DNA of 27,488 nucleotides from Chara braunii (Eukaryota > Streptophyta > Charophyceae > Charales > Characeae), in the NCBI GenBank assembly GCA_003427395.1, contig BFEA01000076.1:1575344-1602831 (forward strand). Direction: 5' to 3'. Shown in pieces: positions 20,586 to 27,488 of this stretch. The first letter of the stretch is position 1. Every line of letters starts with the position of its first letter. A program made the position numbers and the translations under genes. The notes beneath the pieces were generated by a model, which had not been told where the DNA came from, searched no databases, and worked only from the letters and a program-made list of their open reading frames with translations.

Positions 20586-21862
20586 TCAGTTTCCCGATTT
20601 GCCTTTGCCTTTCGACCAGCAGCCCACTATCTCATGGAGATCCCTGTTACACCACAGACAATAGCGAAATCTCGTGTGTGCCTTGTACGCCTGTTTGGAG
20701 AGACCGTAGTGGGACCATGGGGCTGGAGCTGTTGCGCCAGGCCCGGAGATAGATGCGGTGTTTGTCTTCGTCTTGCCGCGTTCTCAGCCTTTGCCGGGGT
20801 GGCCACCATCCCGGGCGGCTGCGAGTCTGTCCCCTTCATTAGCAGACACGACCTCGCTCGTTTGGTCGGTTGGCGTTGCCGCCGCGACCATGACCACTTT
20901 CGGCTGACGCTGATCTCTGCTTAGGCTTGCCGCAGACGAACGGTGGAGGTTCTTGGACTCCTTGTTCATGACAATGATCTGCGCGGCCTTGTCGAAGAGC
21001 TCCACCGTTGTCGTCAGGTGTCCTCGACGTGAGTCAAGGCGTTGCCCAACACCGGACACGACCTCGAGATGAAGTAGTGTTTGACGGCCTTGAAGCCCAT
21101 TTGAATGTATGGGACGGATGTCAAGCGTTGGTACTCAGCAAGCCAGTCAACGCTCGACAGCGTGCCTTGTTCCAAGGTCATCAACTTGTCCATTGCCTTG
21201 ATCTCCGACACCTCTACTTGGAACCGCTTATGCCACGCCGCCTTTAGATCATCCCATTTGATCTTGGTGATCCGCTGCTCCAACTGTTGCGTTGCGGTTT
21301 GCTGTAACTGCACGCCGTTCTTGAGGGATCCGACGTCAACCTCCAATGCCTCGAGGCAATCGGAGGTGTTGGAAGAGCTGGCATCGGGGGCGGCGACGGG
21401 TCGTTGATCCAGCTGCTGGAGGCGGCTGCTGACTTGAGCTAACGCGTCGTCGAGGCTGTGGATATCCTCCTGCTGTGTAATGCACGTGGCCAGGAGGTCC
21501 GTGAGATGGGAGAGGAGTAGAGCGATCTTATTTTCAGTCACTTCCATTTTACCATTCTCGGTCTCGGCCCGCCAGTCCGCTGCCATTGTGAGCAAAGCTC
21601 GCTCTCCGCTGAATATCTTCTCGCGTCGTTGAATTCGTTCTTCATCGGCAGCCTTTGCTGCTGCCTCGTCTTGCTGGCGCTGCTGTTCGATTGCCAACAG
21701 ACGCGCATTTTTGGCGTCCTCTGCCTTCTTCTTTGCTGCGGCTGCTACTGCATCCGACCATTGCTTGGCTTCGGTAATTAGAAGCAGCATCCGGGCCTGA
21801 TAGGCCTCGTCCGTTTCCCCGGACATCTGGTCCATGACGGTTGTTTGCGAGCACGTGAGCAT
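20586..21862 (-). pseudogene. Gag of relic B with CCHC knuckle, frameshifted
   Basis: The first frame (21014-21862) has an Ala/Glu/Lys/Gln-rich coiled coil, then a heptad-like segment, then the capsid-like part WDDLKAAWHKRFQVEVSEIK, TLSSVDWLAEYQRL and FKAVKHYFISRSC. A frameshift at about 21015 moves it to 20784-21059 (TTTVELFDKAAQIIVMNKES). In a third frame CLWCNRDLHEIVGC (20619-20660) gives an exact CX2CX4HX4C knuckle followed by a basic tail and TGA at 20586-20588. The start at the ATG in VMDQMSGETDEAY (about 21833) is as likely as the upstream one. Confidence 0.85.
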
Positions 21863-21882
21863 AGACCAGGCCGAGGGCCTGC

Positions 21883-22010
21883 TGACGTGGTACTCCCTGC
21901 TGCTGACGTGGCTCTACTGTCAGCTGACGTGTCCTGCTGACGTGGCCTGCTGATGTGGTCTGCTGACGTGGCCTGCTGACGTGGTCTGCTGACATGGCCT
22001 GCTGAAGTGG
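21883..22010. repeat. 13-bp array of TGACGTGG boxes in the leader of relic B
   Basis: The unit is CTGCTGACGTGGC (or its GTGGT variant). TGACGTGG is exact at 21883, 21904, 21938, 21964 and 21977. Variants are at 21925 (TGACGTGT), 21951 (TGATGTGG), 21990 (TGACATGG) and 22003 (TGAAGTGG). The last six are exactly 13 bases apart. A CACGTG G box lies at 21852-21857. TGACGTGG is the known ACGT-core C/G-hybrid site of plant bZIP factors. The array lies directly 5' of relic B gag, where promoter or leader sequence is expected. Binding is inferred. Confidence 0.8.
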
Positions 22011-22162
22011 CAACTCACCAATGTCGCCCCAGGGGGTACCCGGAGACAGATAGAGAAGATAAGACCGGAGGGGCTAACAACATAGGTGGGGAGGGGTGGG
22101 TGGGATAAATCGCCCTGATAAGGAGCCACTAATCAAAAAAAGAAAATTTGAACTTTGCAAAA

Positions 22163-22173
22163 AAAATCGAGAA
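22163..22173 (+). repeat. 5' target-site duplication of the U6 retrocopy
   Basis: AAAATCGAGAA directly precedes the first base of the U6 copy and recurs exactly after its A-rich tail at 22285-22295. It is preceded by more A (22159-22162), the kind of A/T context preferred by L1-type endonucleases. Confidence 0.75.
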
Positions 22174-22191
22174 GTCCTTCGGGACATCCGT

Positions 22192-22223
<32 letters not shown>

Positions 22224-22269
22224 GGCCCCTGCGCAAGGATGACACGCATAAATCAAGAAATGGTCCAAA
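22174..22269 (+). pseudogene. U6 spliceosomal RNA retro-pseudogene
   Basis: This is a full-length U6 snRNA copy. GTCC-TTCG-GGAC forms the plant-type 5' hairpin with one base pair fewer than in land-plant U6. ACATCCG and TTGGAACGATACAGAGAAGA follow (the ACAGAGA box at 22206-22212), then TTAGCATGGCCCCTGCGCAA and GATGACACGCA, ending TGGTCC. The ACAGAGA and AGC elements needed for splicing are intact. It lacks the genomic 3' oligo-T terminator; instead an A-rich tail (AAAAAAAAAA then TAAATAAATA) runs to 22284, inside an exact 11-bp duplication. No TATA box or upstream sequence element is seen, and the stretch before it is A-rich. It was almost certainly inserted by LINE-type target-primed reverse transcription and is not transcribed as U6. 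Confidence 0.85.
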
Positions 22270-22284
22270 AAAAAATAAATAAAT
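22270..22284 (+). repeat. A-rich tail of the U6 retrocopy
   Basis: An A run that turns into TAAA repeats, placed exactly at the RNA 3' end and before the 3' duplication. Tails like this mark copies mobilised by non-LTR retrotransposon machinery. Confidence 0.75.
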
Positions 22285-22295
22285 AAAATCGAGAA
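22285..22295 (+). repeat. 3' target-site duplication of the U6 retrocopy
   Basis: AAAATCGAGAA, identical over 11 bases to 22163-22173. The flanking bases differ (T before it here, A before it at the 5' copy), which fixes the length at 11. Confidence 0.75.
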
Positions 22296-22575
22296 AATAC
22301 TCGTTTGCAAGTTCGGTAGGCCTCCCAATTCCCCCTTAAGTGTGAAATTGCAAGGAAAATGAACGAAAGCGAACTTCAGAAATCAAACAGCATCATACAC
22401 AAGAGACCAGATAGTCGTGACCTCGAACCAATAGCAGAATTGCATCATGAGTTTCACCAAATAAGAGCACAACAAAAGCTCATAATTGACAATGCTGGAA
22501 TAGCCTCATCATCATCAACGAAGAACCAATGTCTGGCGCTCGGCGCCCAGACTACAAATGGCAGATCCTATCTAG

Positions 22576-22659
22576 CCTATCTACAATGCCATTGATGACG
22601 TCAACAACTCCCCGAAGTACGAGCAGATCTCGGCCAATGCCATACGCTTCAAGCACCAG
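22576..22659 (+). CDS. 28-codon exon-like block of an unrecognised host gene
   Basis: Between TATCTAG (22569-22575) and CAG|GTATGT (22657-22665) lie exactly 84 bases, phase 0, which read PIYNAIDDVNNSPKYEQISA then NAIRFKHQ. The donor is a perfect consensus; the acceptor has a weak pyrimidine tract. The composition looks like an ordinary cytosolic protein and unlike retroelement sequence. I cannot name the family. A possible next acceptor (CTCACAG, ending 22708) would imply an intron of about 50 bases, unusually short. It may be an exon of a live gene, a captured fragment or chance. Confidence 0.35.
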
Positions 22660-22699
22660 GTATGTCTCTCGTATCACTCACAACCTCGTTCCCCAACTC

Positions 22700-23276
22700 A
22701 CAGATGCCACATGCACCCAAGGACCACCATGCACCCCATCCAGCATACAGCAACGCAGCTCGGCTATGGCTGCCTGCTCCTTCCAGCTCACCTGTGAGCG
22801 CATGAGTTTGGCCAGCGTTAGCGCAGCAGCGCTTGTGCAGCATGCAGTCAGTGCCCAAATGCCGAATGCGTGTGCTGGCCCTTTCCTAAATGGAAGTGGC
22901 CTGCCTGCCTTGCGTGCAGCCTGGCTGCGCTGGGCCCCTCCCCAGAAGCTTCCAGTAGGCCCAGGGAGGCTGAGCCCTAGACCAAACGGTTCAGGCTCAA
23001 GGCCTGTGACAGTTACCCGTGCCCAACTGCCTACAGCCTGAGTTGGGTCCATGCTGCATATCTCGCCCAGGGCCTGACTCAGATGCATTTGATGGAGGCG
23101 GCCAGGGCCTGGGCGCTTTCAACCAACTGGCACTGCGCAACTGCCTGAATTTTCCCCCAGTTGCGAAGTAGTCCAGAATAGGCCTCTTGTCGTCTGTCGG
23201 CCTGCCTTCACTTAGGGCGGCCAACACTGGTGCAAATAGGGGCCCAGTAGGGCTTATCGAGGCCTTGCGACTCACA
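22700..23276 (-). other. Presumed 3' LTR of relic C
   Basis: On the minus strand this follows the polypurine tract and begins TGTGAGTCGCAAGGCC at 23276. The stretch is GC-rich and has no coding motif. Its far end is not determinable because relic C has no 5' LTR to compare. Possible plus-strand ORFs here (22529-23041) have no recognisable content. Confidence 0.4.
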
Positions 23277-23287
23277 TTCCCTCCTCC
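23277..23287 (-). other. Polypurine tract of relic C
   Basis: Read on the minus strand this is GGAGGAGGGAA, followed at once by TGTGAGTCGC. It lies about 25 bases 3' of the integrase ORF stop (23313). Position and sequence fit the second-strand primer of a gypsy element followed by the LTR start TG. Confidence 0.55.
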
Positions 23288-23312
23288 ATACTTCGCTAGT
23301 CCTCTGAGAACT

Positions 23313-23732
23313 TTAGTCAATCTGGCGCTTTCCTTTCTGCAGTAACTTCTCATAGTGGGTGACAACTTGTGGAGCGGTCTGCATCAGTTCCTCCCGTGTA
23401 AACCATCTATCCTCCTTGGGATCAGTGTGATGTCTGAACCGAACGCGATAGTGCAGCTTCGGTTTCGGAGGACGTCCCCTGCCGGTAGGTCTTGGAACTG
23501 GCATTTCTCTGTGATCCATAATGTCATCAATGTCGACTTCTTCGTCCATGGTTGGGGGCAGCATTGAACGACGAGAGGGAAACTGGTCTATTTCCTTGAA
23601 AGTTGCAAGCTTGGAGGCGTGGAATACAGGGTAAGTGCGTAGGCGACCAGGGATGTGAACTACATATGACGGCCCATCTGGATCTTCTCCGACAATATCC
23701 AAGATCTCCCATGGTCCAAAGTACTGTGGCAT
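23313..23732 (-). pseudogene. GPF/Y and chromodomain-like tail, relic C
   Basis: The frame reads MPQYFGPWEILDIVGEDPDG, PSYVVHIPGRLRTYPVFHAS, then a region with MDEEVDIDDIMDHREMPVPR and LHYRVRFRHHTDPKEDRWFT, and ends REELMQTAPQVVTHYEKLLQ with stop at 23313. This is the usual tail of chromodomain-type gypsy integrases and aligns with the relic A tail. It is separated from the integrase core by a stop/frameshift at 23732-23800. Confidence 0.85.
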
Positions 23733-23798
23733 GAGCTTGCGGGAGATCCCGTGCTCCTGTCCCAGCTCTGAGGAATTTACCTAGACTATCTCCCCTAC

Positions 23799-24353
23799 CT
23801 AAAATGTAGACGGGCGGCGGTGTTTGTTCTCAGACTCTATCATTGTCGCCTGTGCCTTGTGCATTTGCTCCACTGCCTGCTGCATCAGTTGTTCATATCG
23901 ATAAGCAAATTCTAATGTGCTTGGTGCAGCAATTAACTGGTTCTCAGGTAGTAGGAAGTCTAGAGGCAATCTAGGCTTGAAAGTCAGTAGCAGACTGTTA
24001 GGGCTCACCCCAGTTGCGCTGTGCACAACCTTGTTGTACAAACTGGCGATGAGAGTGAGTTTCTCATCCCAGTCCACCTGATTGGGCTTGATGCAGTGCC
24101 GCAACAGGTGTTGTACAGCGCGGTTCAGTTGCTCTGCCTGGCTGTTTGCCTCTGGGTGGTTCCCGAAGGTCATCTGCAGTTGTGTGCCCTGTTCTGCAGC
24201 TGCAGCCTTCCACAACTCACTTGTGACTCTGACATCCCTGTCACTAACAATAGACTTTGGAAGCCCAAAGTCTCTGACCCAGTTTTCCTTGAAGAGTCTA
24301 ATCACATACTCGGTCTTCGCTGTCTCTGGCATTGCAACTAACCACAATAACAA
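23799..24353 (-). pseudogene. Integrase core, second half, relic C
   Basis: The frame holds LVAMPETAKTEYVIRLFKEN, IVSDRDVRVTSELWK with the second catalytic Asp, and GNHPEANSQAEQLNRAVQ with the Glu. It then runs NQVDWDEKLTLIASLYNKVV to KAQATMIESENKHRRPSTF. It stops where the GPF/Y module should begin. The N-terminal few codons (24330-24353) come from the inserted patch, not from integrase. Confidence 0.85.
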
Positions 24354-25345
24354 AGATGTGTCTCATCCCACTCTTGCTGCAGTTGCAGTTGTGTACCCTG
24401 TTCTGCAGTAGCGTACTTACTGAACCTATCTGCAATAACAAAGATGTGTCTCATCCCACTCTTGCTGGTGACCAGCCTGTCCATGAAGTCCATGGACAGG
24501 CTCTCACCAGGGCTTTCCGGAATCGGAAGGGGCTTGAGGAGCCCAAGAGGGCCCTGTGTACGGGGCTTGTCTCTTTGACAGACCTGACAAGTTTCCACGT
24601 ACAGCTTGACATCTCTCATCATCATGGGCCACCAAAACTGCTGCAGCAGATTGGCTGCAGTCTTCTTATAACCAAACTGTCCAGTGGCGTCATGACATTC
24701 TCCTAAGAATAAATTGTGCAAAGACTCCCTATTAGGCACACACAAACGTTTCTTCCTGTCCTTCTCAAGGAACAGCAAGTCGTTGACCAACTCAAACTCG
24801 GCAGAAGTCACTTTGTCCTTCGCCTCAAGTCTGCAAATAATCTCAGACATAAACGGATCCTCGCGATAGGCTTCCACCATAGAACGAGTGACATCGTCCG
24901 CAAGCCCGGACTCAGTGATCAGCACACCAGAGAAGTCAAGCGTACCTGATAAGGCATCAGCAACTTTATTGTACTCCCCCTTCAGATACTGGGGTTCGAA
25001 GTCATATTGTTCAATGACTTCAATCCAGCGCTTCAAGGCATCAGAGAGCACAGGCTGAGTTCTCATCCACTTCAGGGTCTGATGATCAGTCCTGACGATG
25101 AAGAACCTTCCAAGGAGATGATGTCTCCAATGGGTCATTGCCTTGTAAATCGTGTAGAGGTCCTTCTCATAGGTGGACTTAGCCAACTTATGAGAGGGCA
25201 TCTTTTTGGACATGTACTCGACTGGCCTCAACTTTGGCCCCTCCTGCTGTGCGAACACGACGCCTATGCCATATTGGCTAGCATTCGTGGTTACTATGAA
25301 CGACTTATCAGGATTGGGAAGTTTCAAGACCTCATGGTGTGTCAA
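24338..25345 (-). pseudogene. RNase H, zinc domain and first half of integrase, relic C
   Basis: The frame begins THHEVLKLPNPDKSFIVTTN. The RNase H motif reads TNASQYGIGVVF: Asn (AAT, 25283-25285) replaces the catalytic Asp of TDAS. STYEKDLYTIYKAMTHW and VRTDHQTLKWM carry further RNase H motifs. In the integrase zinc domain CHDATGQFGYKK has Gln where the second His is expected, and CQVC is intact. SMDFMDRLVTSKSGMRHIFV holds the first core Asp. After FSKYA the frame enters the duplicated patch and stops. Confidence 0.88.
24345..24432. repeat. Templated patchwork insertion in relic C integrase
   Basis: About 88 bases lie between the codons for RFSKYA and LVAMPETAKT, which are adjacent in related elements. 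The patch consists of a copy of 24433-24467 (35 bases, identical, at 24345-24379) and a copy of 24175-24199 (25 bases with one mismatch, at 24384-24408). Both sources lie within 250 bases on either side. Confidence 0.8.
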
Positions 25346-25655
25346 CGCATGCTTCAGATGCCTGAAGGCAGCCTCACACTAGTCTATCCACTCCCATGGG
25401 GTGTCAAGGCGGGTCAGGTCCGTCAAAGGGGCGCCAACTATGCTATAGTTCTTCACAAAATTGTGATAGTAGCCGGTCATCCCTAAGAAGGACCTCGTCT
25501 CAGTCACAGATGAGGACACTGCCAACCACGAACGCTGGCCACCTTCGCATCATCGGGCTTCAAACCCTCTGCGGAAATCTCATGACCCAAGTACAAGATC
25601 CGATTGCGACCAAACTCGCATTTCTCCCCATTGTCGACCAGGAGAATGAACTTGC
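25346..25655 (-). pseudogene. RT C-terminal fragment, relic C
   Basis: The minus strand reads KCEFGRNRILYLGHEISAEG, LKPDDAKVASVR, then TRSFLGMTGYYHNFVKNYSI, GAPLTDLTRLDTPWEWID, a TAG (25379-25381) and CEAAFRHLKHALTHHE. This is the thumb/connection part of gypsy RT. The sequence before about 25640 no longer matches, so the element is cut here. TAG stands where relatives have Gln or Glu. Confidence 0.75.
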
Positions 25656-25978
25656 CGGCCTGCGGATCTAGCCCTATGTCCGCCCCGCATCTGTCACCCG
25701 CGGGAGGGCTAATTCCGGACTCCTATAACCTGCGAACAACGTGGTTAGCACTGATAACTCCGGATGCAAAGTCAACCGACGAAAAGGGGAGAATGAAATG
25801 AACCGGATCAAAAAATTGACATTTTGAGGCTATCAATTCTATCACATCGAACTTCGTCTGATCACACACAATTTTTGACTGAACTAAGGCCTAGTTTCGC
25901 CCCATTGTCAACCAACCCCCCTTCTCAGCTTCCCTGTTTCTTCGCTTTCACCAAGTGTGTTTTCCAAAATCTTTGTTT

Positions 25979-26095
25979 GCTGGTCTGCGTCCTCTGATCC
26001 ATCTACCGCTTTACATGTGCCGGTCCGTATCTTCTGATCCATCGTGTCTGCCTCGCGTGTGCTGGTCCGTATCCGTTGTCTCACAGGTATCGCAA
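25979..26095. repeat. 41-bp diverged repeat, three copies
   Basis: Copies start at 25979 (GCTGGTCTGCGTCCTCTGAT), 26019 (GCCGGTCCGTATCTTCTGAT) and 26061 (GCTGGTCCGTATCCGTTGTC). Spacing is 40 and 42. The first two share CTGATCCATC after the core. Confidence 0.65.
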
Positions 26096-26319
26096 GGTTG
26101 TCATAGTTCCCTGAATTCATGAGATCGTCGCTTTTTGCCTATTTAAGTAAGTCTGCAGTGCCAGAATCTTTGCTGACGAGCCATCTGAGTCCATTGTTCT
26201 TTCTCACCTGGGTAGCCTGCGGCTTACTCACCGATCATGAACATTGTGGTGTTTCATCTCCAATGGTAGAGTGGCATTTCCATCTCCAATGGCGGTGTTT
26301 CAGATTCTCATGTAGATTC

Positions 26320-26640
26320 GCAGGGCGGCAGATAGGGACAGTGAGAATCTCGTTAATCCCGTCGAGCACATCATTAATCAGACGTAGCGACGCCACTACC
26401 CAGTGATTCTCCCAGGCACGTCCTTAGCTATGATTAGGCAGATCATAGGTGGGAACACTGCGAACGTCGCAGGTCCATTCACACGCGTCACTAGTCAGAT
26501 GTCGAGTCACTGCTCCTTCCAAGCCCTTTCCTTTGGCTGTGGTTTAGCAGGATAGTAGATATGGACAGTGGGAATCTCGCAAATCCATTCGTGTGTGTCA
26601 CCAATTAGGTGACGTGGCATTTGAGTATCTCGAATAGTCT
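26320..26640. repeat. 110-bp strongly diverged repeat, three copies
   Basis: Related blocks start near 26339 (ACAGTGAGAATCTCGTTAAT), 26454 (AACACTGCGAACGTCGCAGG) and 26562 (ACAGTGGGAATCTCGCAAAT). Each is followed at a similar distance by TCA(C/T)...AGTCAG or AATTAGGTGACG. A GGCAGAT or GTAGATA-like stretch precedes each. Spacing is about 115 and 108. Confidence 0.5.
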
Positions 26641-27322
26641 CGCCGCTTTCCCATGCTCGATTGGATTACAGTCTTGCCATGATGCATTTGACTCATGGAT
26701 AAGGACTCATCACATCGCCCAGAGTTAGCGATACCCCTAAGAAAAGTGCGTGTGTTTGTAGCGTAGTGAGTCAAGAGCCCAAGTAGCCATTACAGACTCC
26801 TCCCTCTCTCTCTCACTTGTCCGTTGTAGGGGCCGTACCCTGAAGGACTTTCGAGCCTCGGTCGACCCCACTGCGGGTCCCATTTGGCTCGACCTGCCCA
26901 CGCTCACGCTCAAGGCGCACTGTCGGAAGACGGTGCGGTGCAGCAGCAGAAAATGACTCGCCGTGGTCCACCCCGCGCTGCGTCTAAATCACGCCTAGGG
27001 ACGTCCACAGTCTTGGTCAAACTGGACCCTAGCACATCGGTTGGATTTCCCCTGAGCCGAAATCAAGGGAAAGACGGCGCGGCAGTACAGTCCTCCGAAG
27101 ACCTGAATCGTCCTCGTTGGACCGCACCGACGCCACCGCAATCGGCCAATTAGTGGGATCCGATCCAAACGGCACTTGAAACGGACCAAGGGTTAGTGAG
27201 ATATTCAAGTTTGACCGGTTGGGACCGGACCGACTTGGCCGCATAATTTGGCCAGAAAAGGGACAGCCCTAAGAAGTCATATAGATGAACAGCCAGACCC
27301 GAATAATTAAAGATAGGGTCGT

Positions 27323-27488
27323 GTGCTATTTTTAGCACGGGACTGACTCTTCGGCTTCCAAAGTCGGGCCTACACCAGTCCCGTTCTAAAATCAGCACAG
27401 TCCCACGCTATTTTTAGCGTGGGACTGACTGTTCGTGTACCGGGGACTGGGCCTGCGCCAGTCCCGTTCTAAAATTAGCACAGCCCCA
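27323..27488. repeat. 82-bp tandem repeat with hairpins, cut by the window end
   Basis: GGGACTGACT recurs at 27339 and 27421 and GTCCCGTTCTAAAAT recurs 82 bases apart. Each unit has a TTTT-loop hairpin: GTGCTA-TTTT-TAGCAC (27323-27338) and CAGTCCCACGCTA-TTTT-TAGCGTGGGACTG (27398-27427, 13-bp perfect stem). Between units the stem changes from GTGCTA/TAGCAC to CGCTA/TAGCG with pairing kept. The array continues past the right edge. Confidence 0.8.

Larger units (their letters stand above)
17025..21862 (-). mobile_element. Ty3/gypsy retrotransposon, 3'-truncated (relic B)
   Basis: On the minus strand the order is Gag with CCHC knuckle, linker, protease, RT, RNase H and integrase. It is the best preserved of the three relics: RT-RNase H is one open frame with all catalytic residues. 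Frameshifts lie near 21015, between the capsid part and the knuckle (about 20630-20790), near 20160, 19600 and 18040, and a stop lies after the protease (19809). The integrase ends abruptly after KWMGPWPIVA at about 17025, so the chromodomain-like tail and 3' LTR are missing. No 5' LTR was identified. Confidence 0.92.
23277..25655 (-). mobile_element. Ty3/gypsy retrotransposon, 5'-truncated (relic C)
   Basis: The minus strand carries the end of RT, RNase H, integrase and a chromodomain-like tail, then the polypurine tract. Homology begins at about 25640 inside RT (KCEFGRNRILYLGHEISAEG). Gag, protease and most of RT are missing. It differs clearly from relic A in sequence but shares the tail architecture (PSYVVHIPGRLRTYPVFHAS). 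A patchwork duplication breaks the integrase core, RNase H has lost a catalytic Asp and the zinc domain a His. Confidence 0.9.
25680..27300. other. Gene-free right flank
   Basis: No ORF here carries a recognisable domain. The stretch includes two families of diverged tandem repeats (25979-26095 and 26320-26640), described separately. The remainder (26700-27300) shows nothing I can assign. Confidence 0.4.

Noticed and set aside
22174-22269. Functional U6 snRNA gene
   Set aside because: There is no T terminator, no TATA or upstream element in place, and an exact target duplication with an A-rich tail.
22660-22708. Complete intron between the 28-codon block and a following ATG-containing frame
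   Set aside because: About 49 bases is shorter than usual plant introns, and the following frame has no recognisable content.

Overview
This is a repeat-dominated nuclear DNA window from the green (streptophyte) lineage. The best taxonomic clue is a plant-type U6 snRNA copy, with a 5' GUCC-UUCG-GGAC hairpin followed by ACATCCG. Three Ty3/gypsy-type retrotransposon relics with GPF/Y or chromodomain-like integrase tails fit the same picture. A large-genome charophyte such as Chara is plausible, but this is inference. No bacterial or organellar signature is seen.

Layout: 1-109 is a CT/CA microsatellite. 202-1352 (minus) is an open coding block of about 380 codons preceded by a good 3' splice site, the best candidate for a host exon. 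2221-2686 is a nearly pure purine tract. 3679-8881 (minus) is Ty3/gypsy relic A (gag, protease remnant, RT/RNase H, integrase, chromodomain-like tail), with stops, frameshifts and a possible 3' LTR start near 3680. 9200-12340 has no convincing gene; it holds a 25-bp minisatellite and two weak tRNA/SINE-like motifs. A CTT-rich tract (12346-12534) then leads into about 4.2 kb of back-to-back tandem arrays: a 172-bp satellite (12637-15717, with a four-monomer higher-order repeat), a 35-bp array (15775-16065) and a 53-bp array (16238-16890). These abut the truncated 3' end of relic B (17025-21862, minus). The leader of B carries a 13-bp array of TGACGTGG boxes. A U6 retro-pseudogene flanked by an exact 11-bp duplication lies at 22163-22295, and a 28-codon exon-like block at 22576-22659 (plus). 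Relic C (23277-25655, minus) is 5'-truncated inside RT and carries a patchwork duplication in its integrase core. The right end (25680-27488) has no gene but shows three families of diverged short tandem repeats, the last with a 13-bp perfect hairpin.

No element is intact. Each gypsy relic has lost a conserved catalytic Asp to Asn in a different enzyme: RT in A, integrase in B, RNase H in C. Relics A and C also carry in-frame stops that look like C-to-T or G-to-A decay. I found no paired LTRs. The window reads as silenced heterochromatin-like DNA with at most fragments of host genes. I see no operon-like or novel multi-gene system. The most unusual content is the U6 retrocopy, the composite tandem-array block, the bZIP-like box array and the templated patchwork in C.
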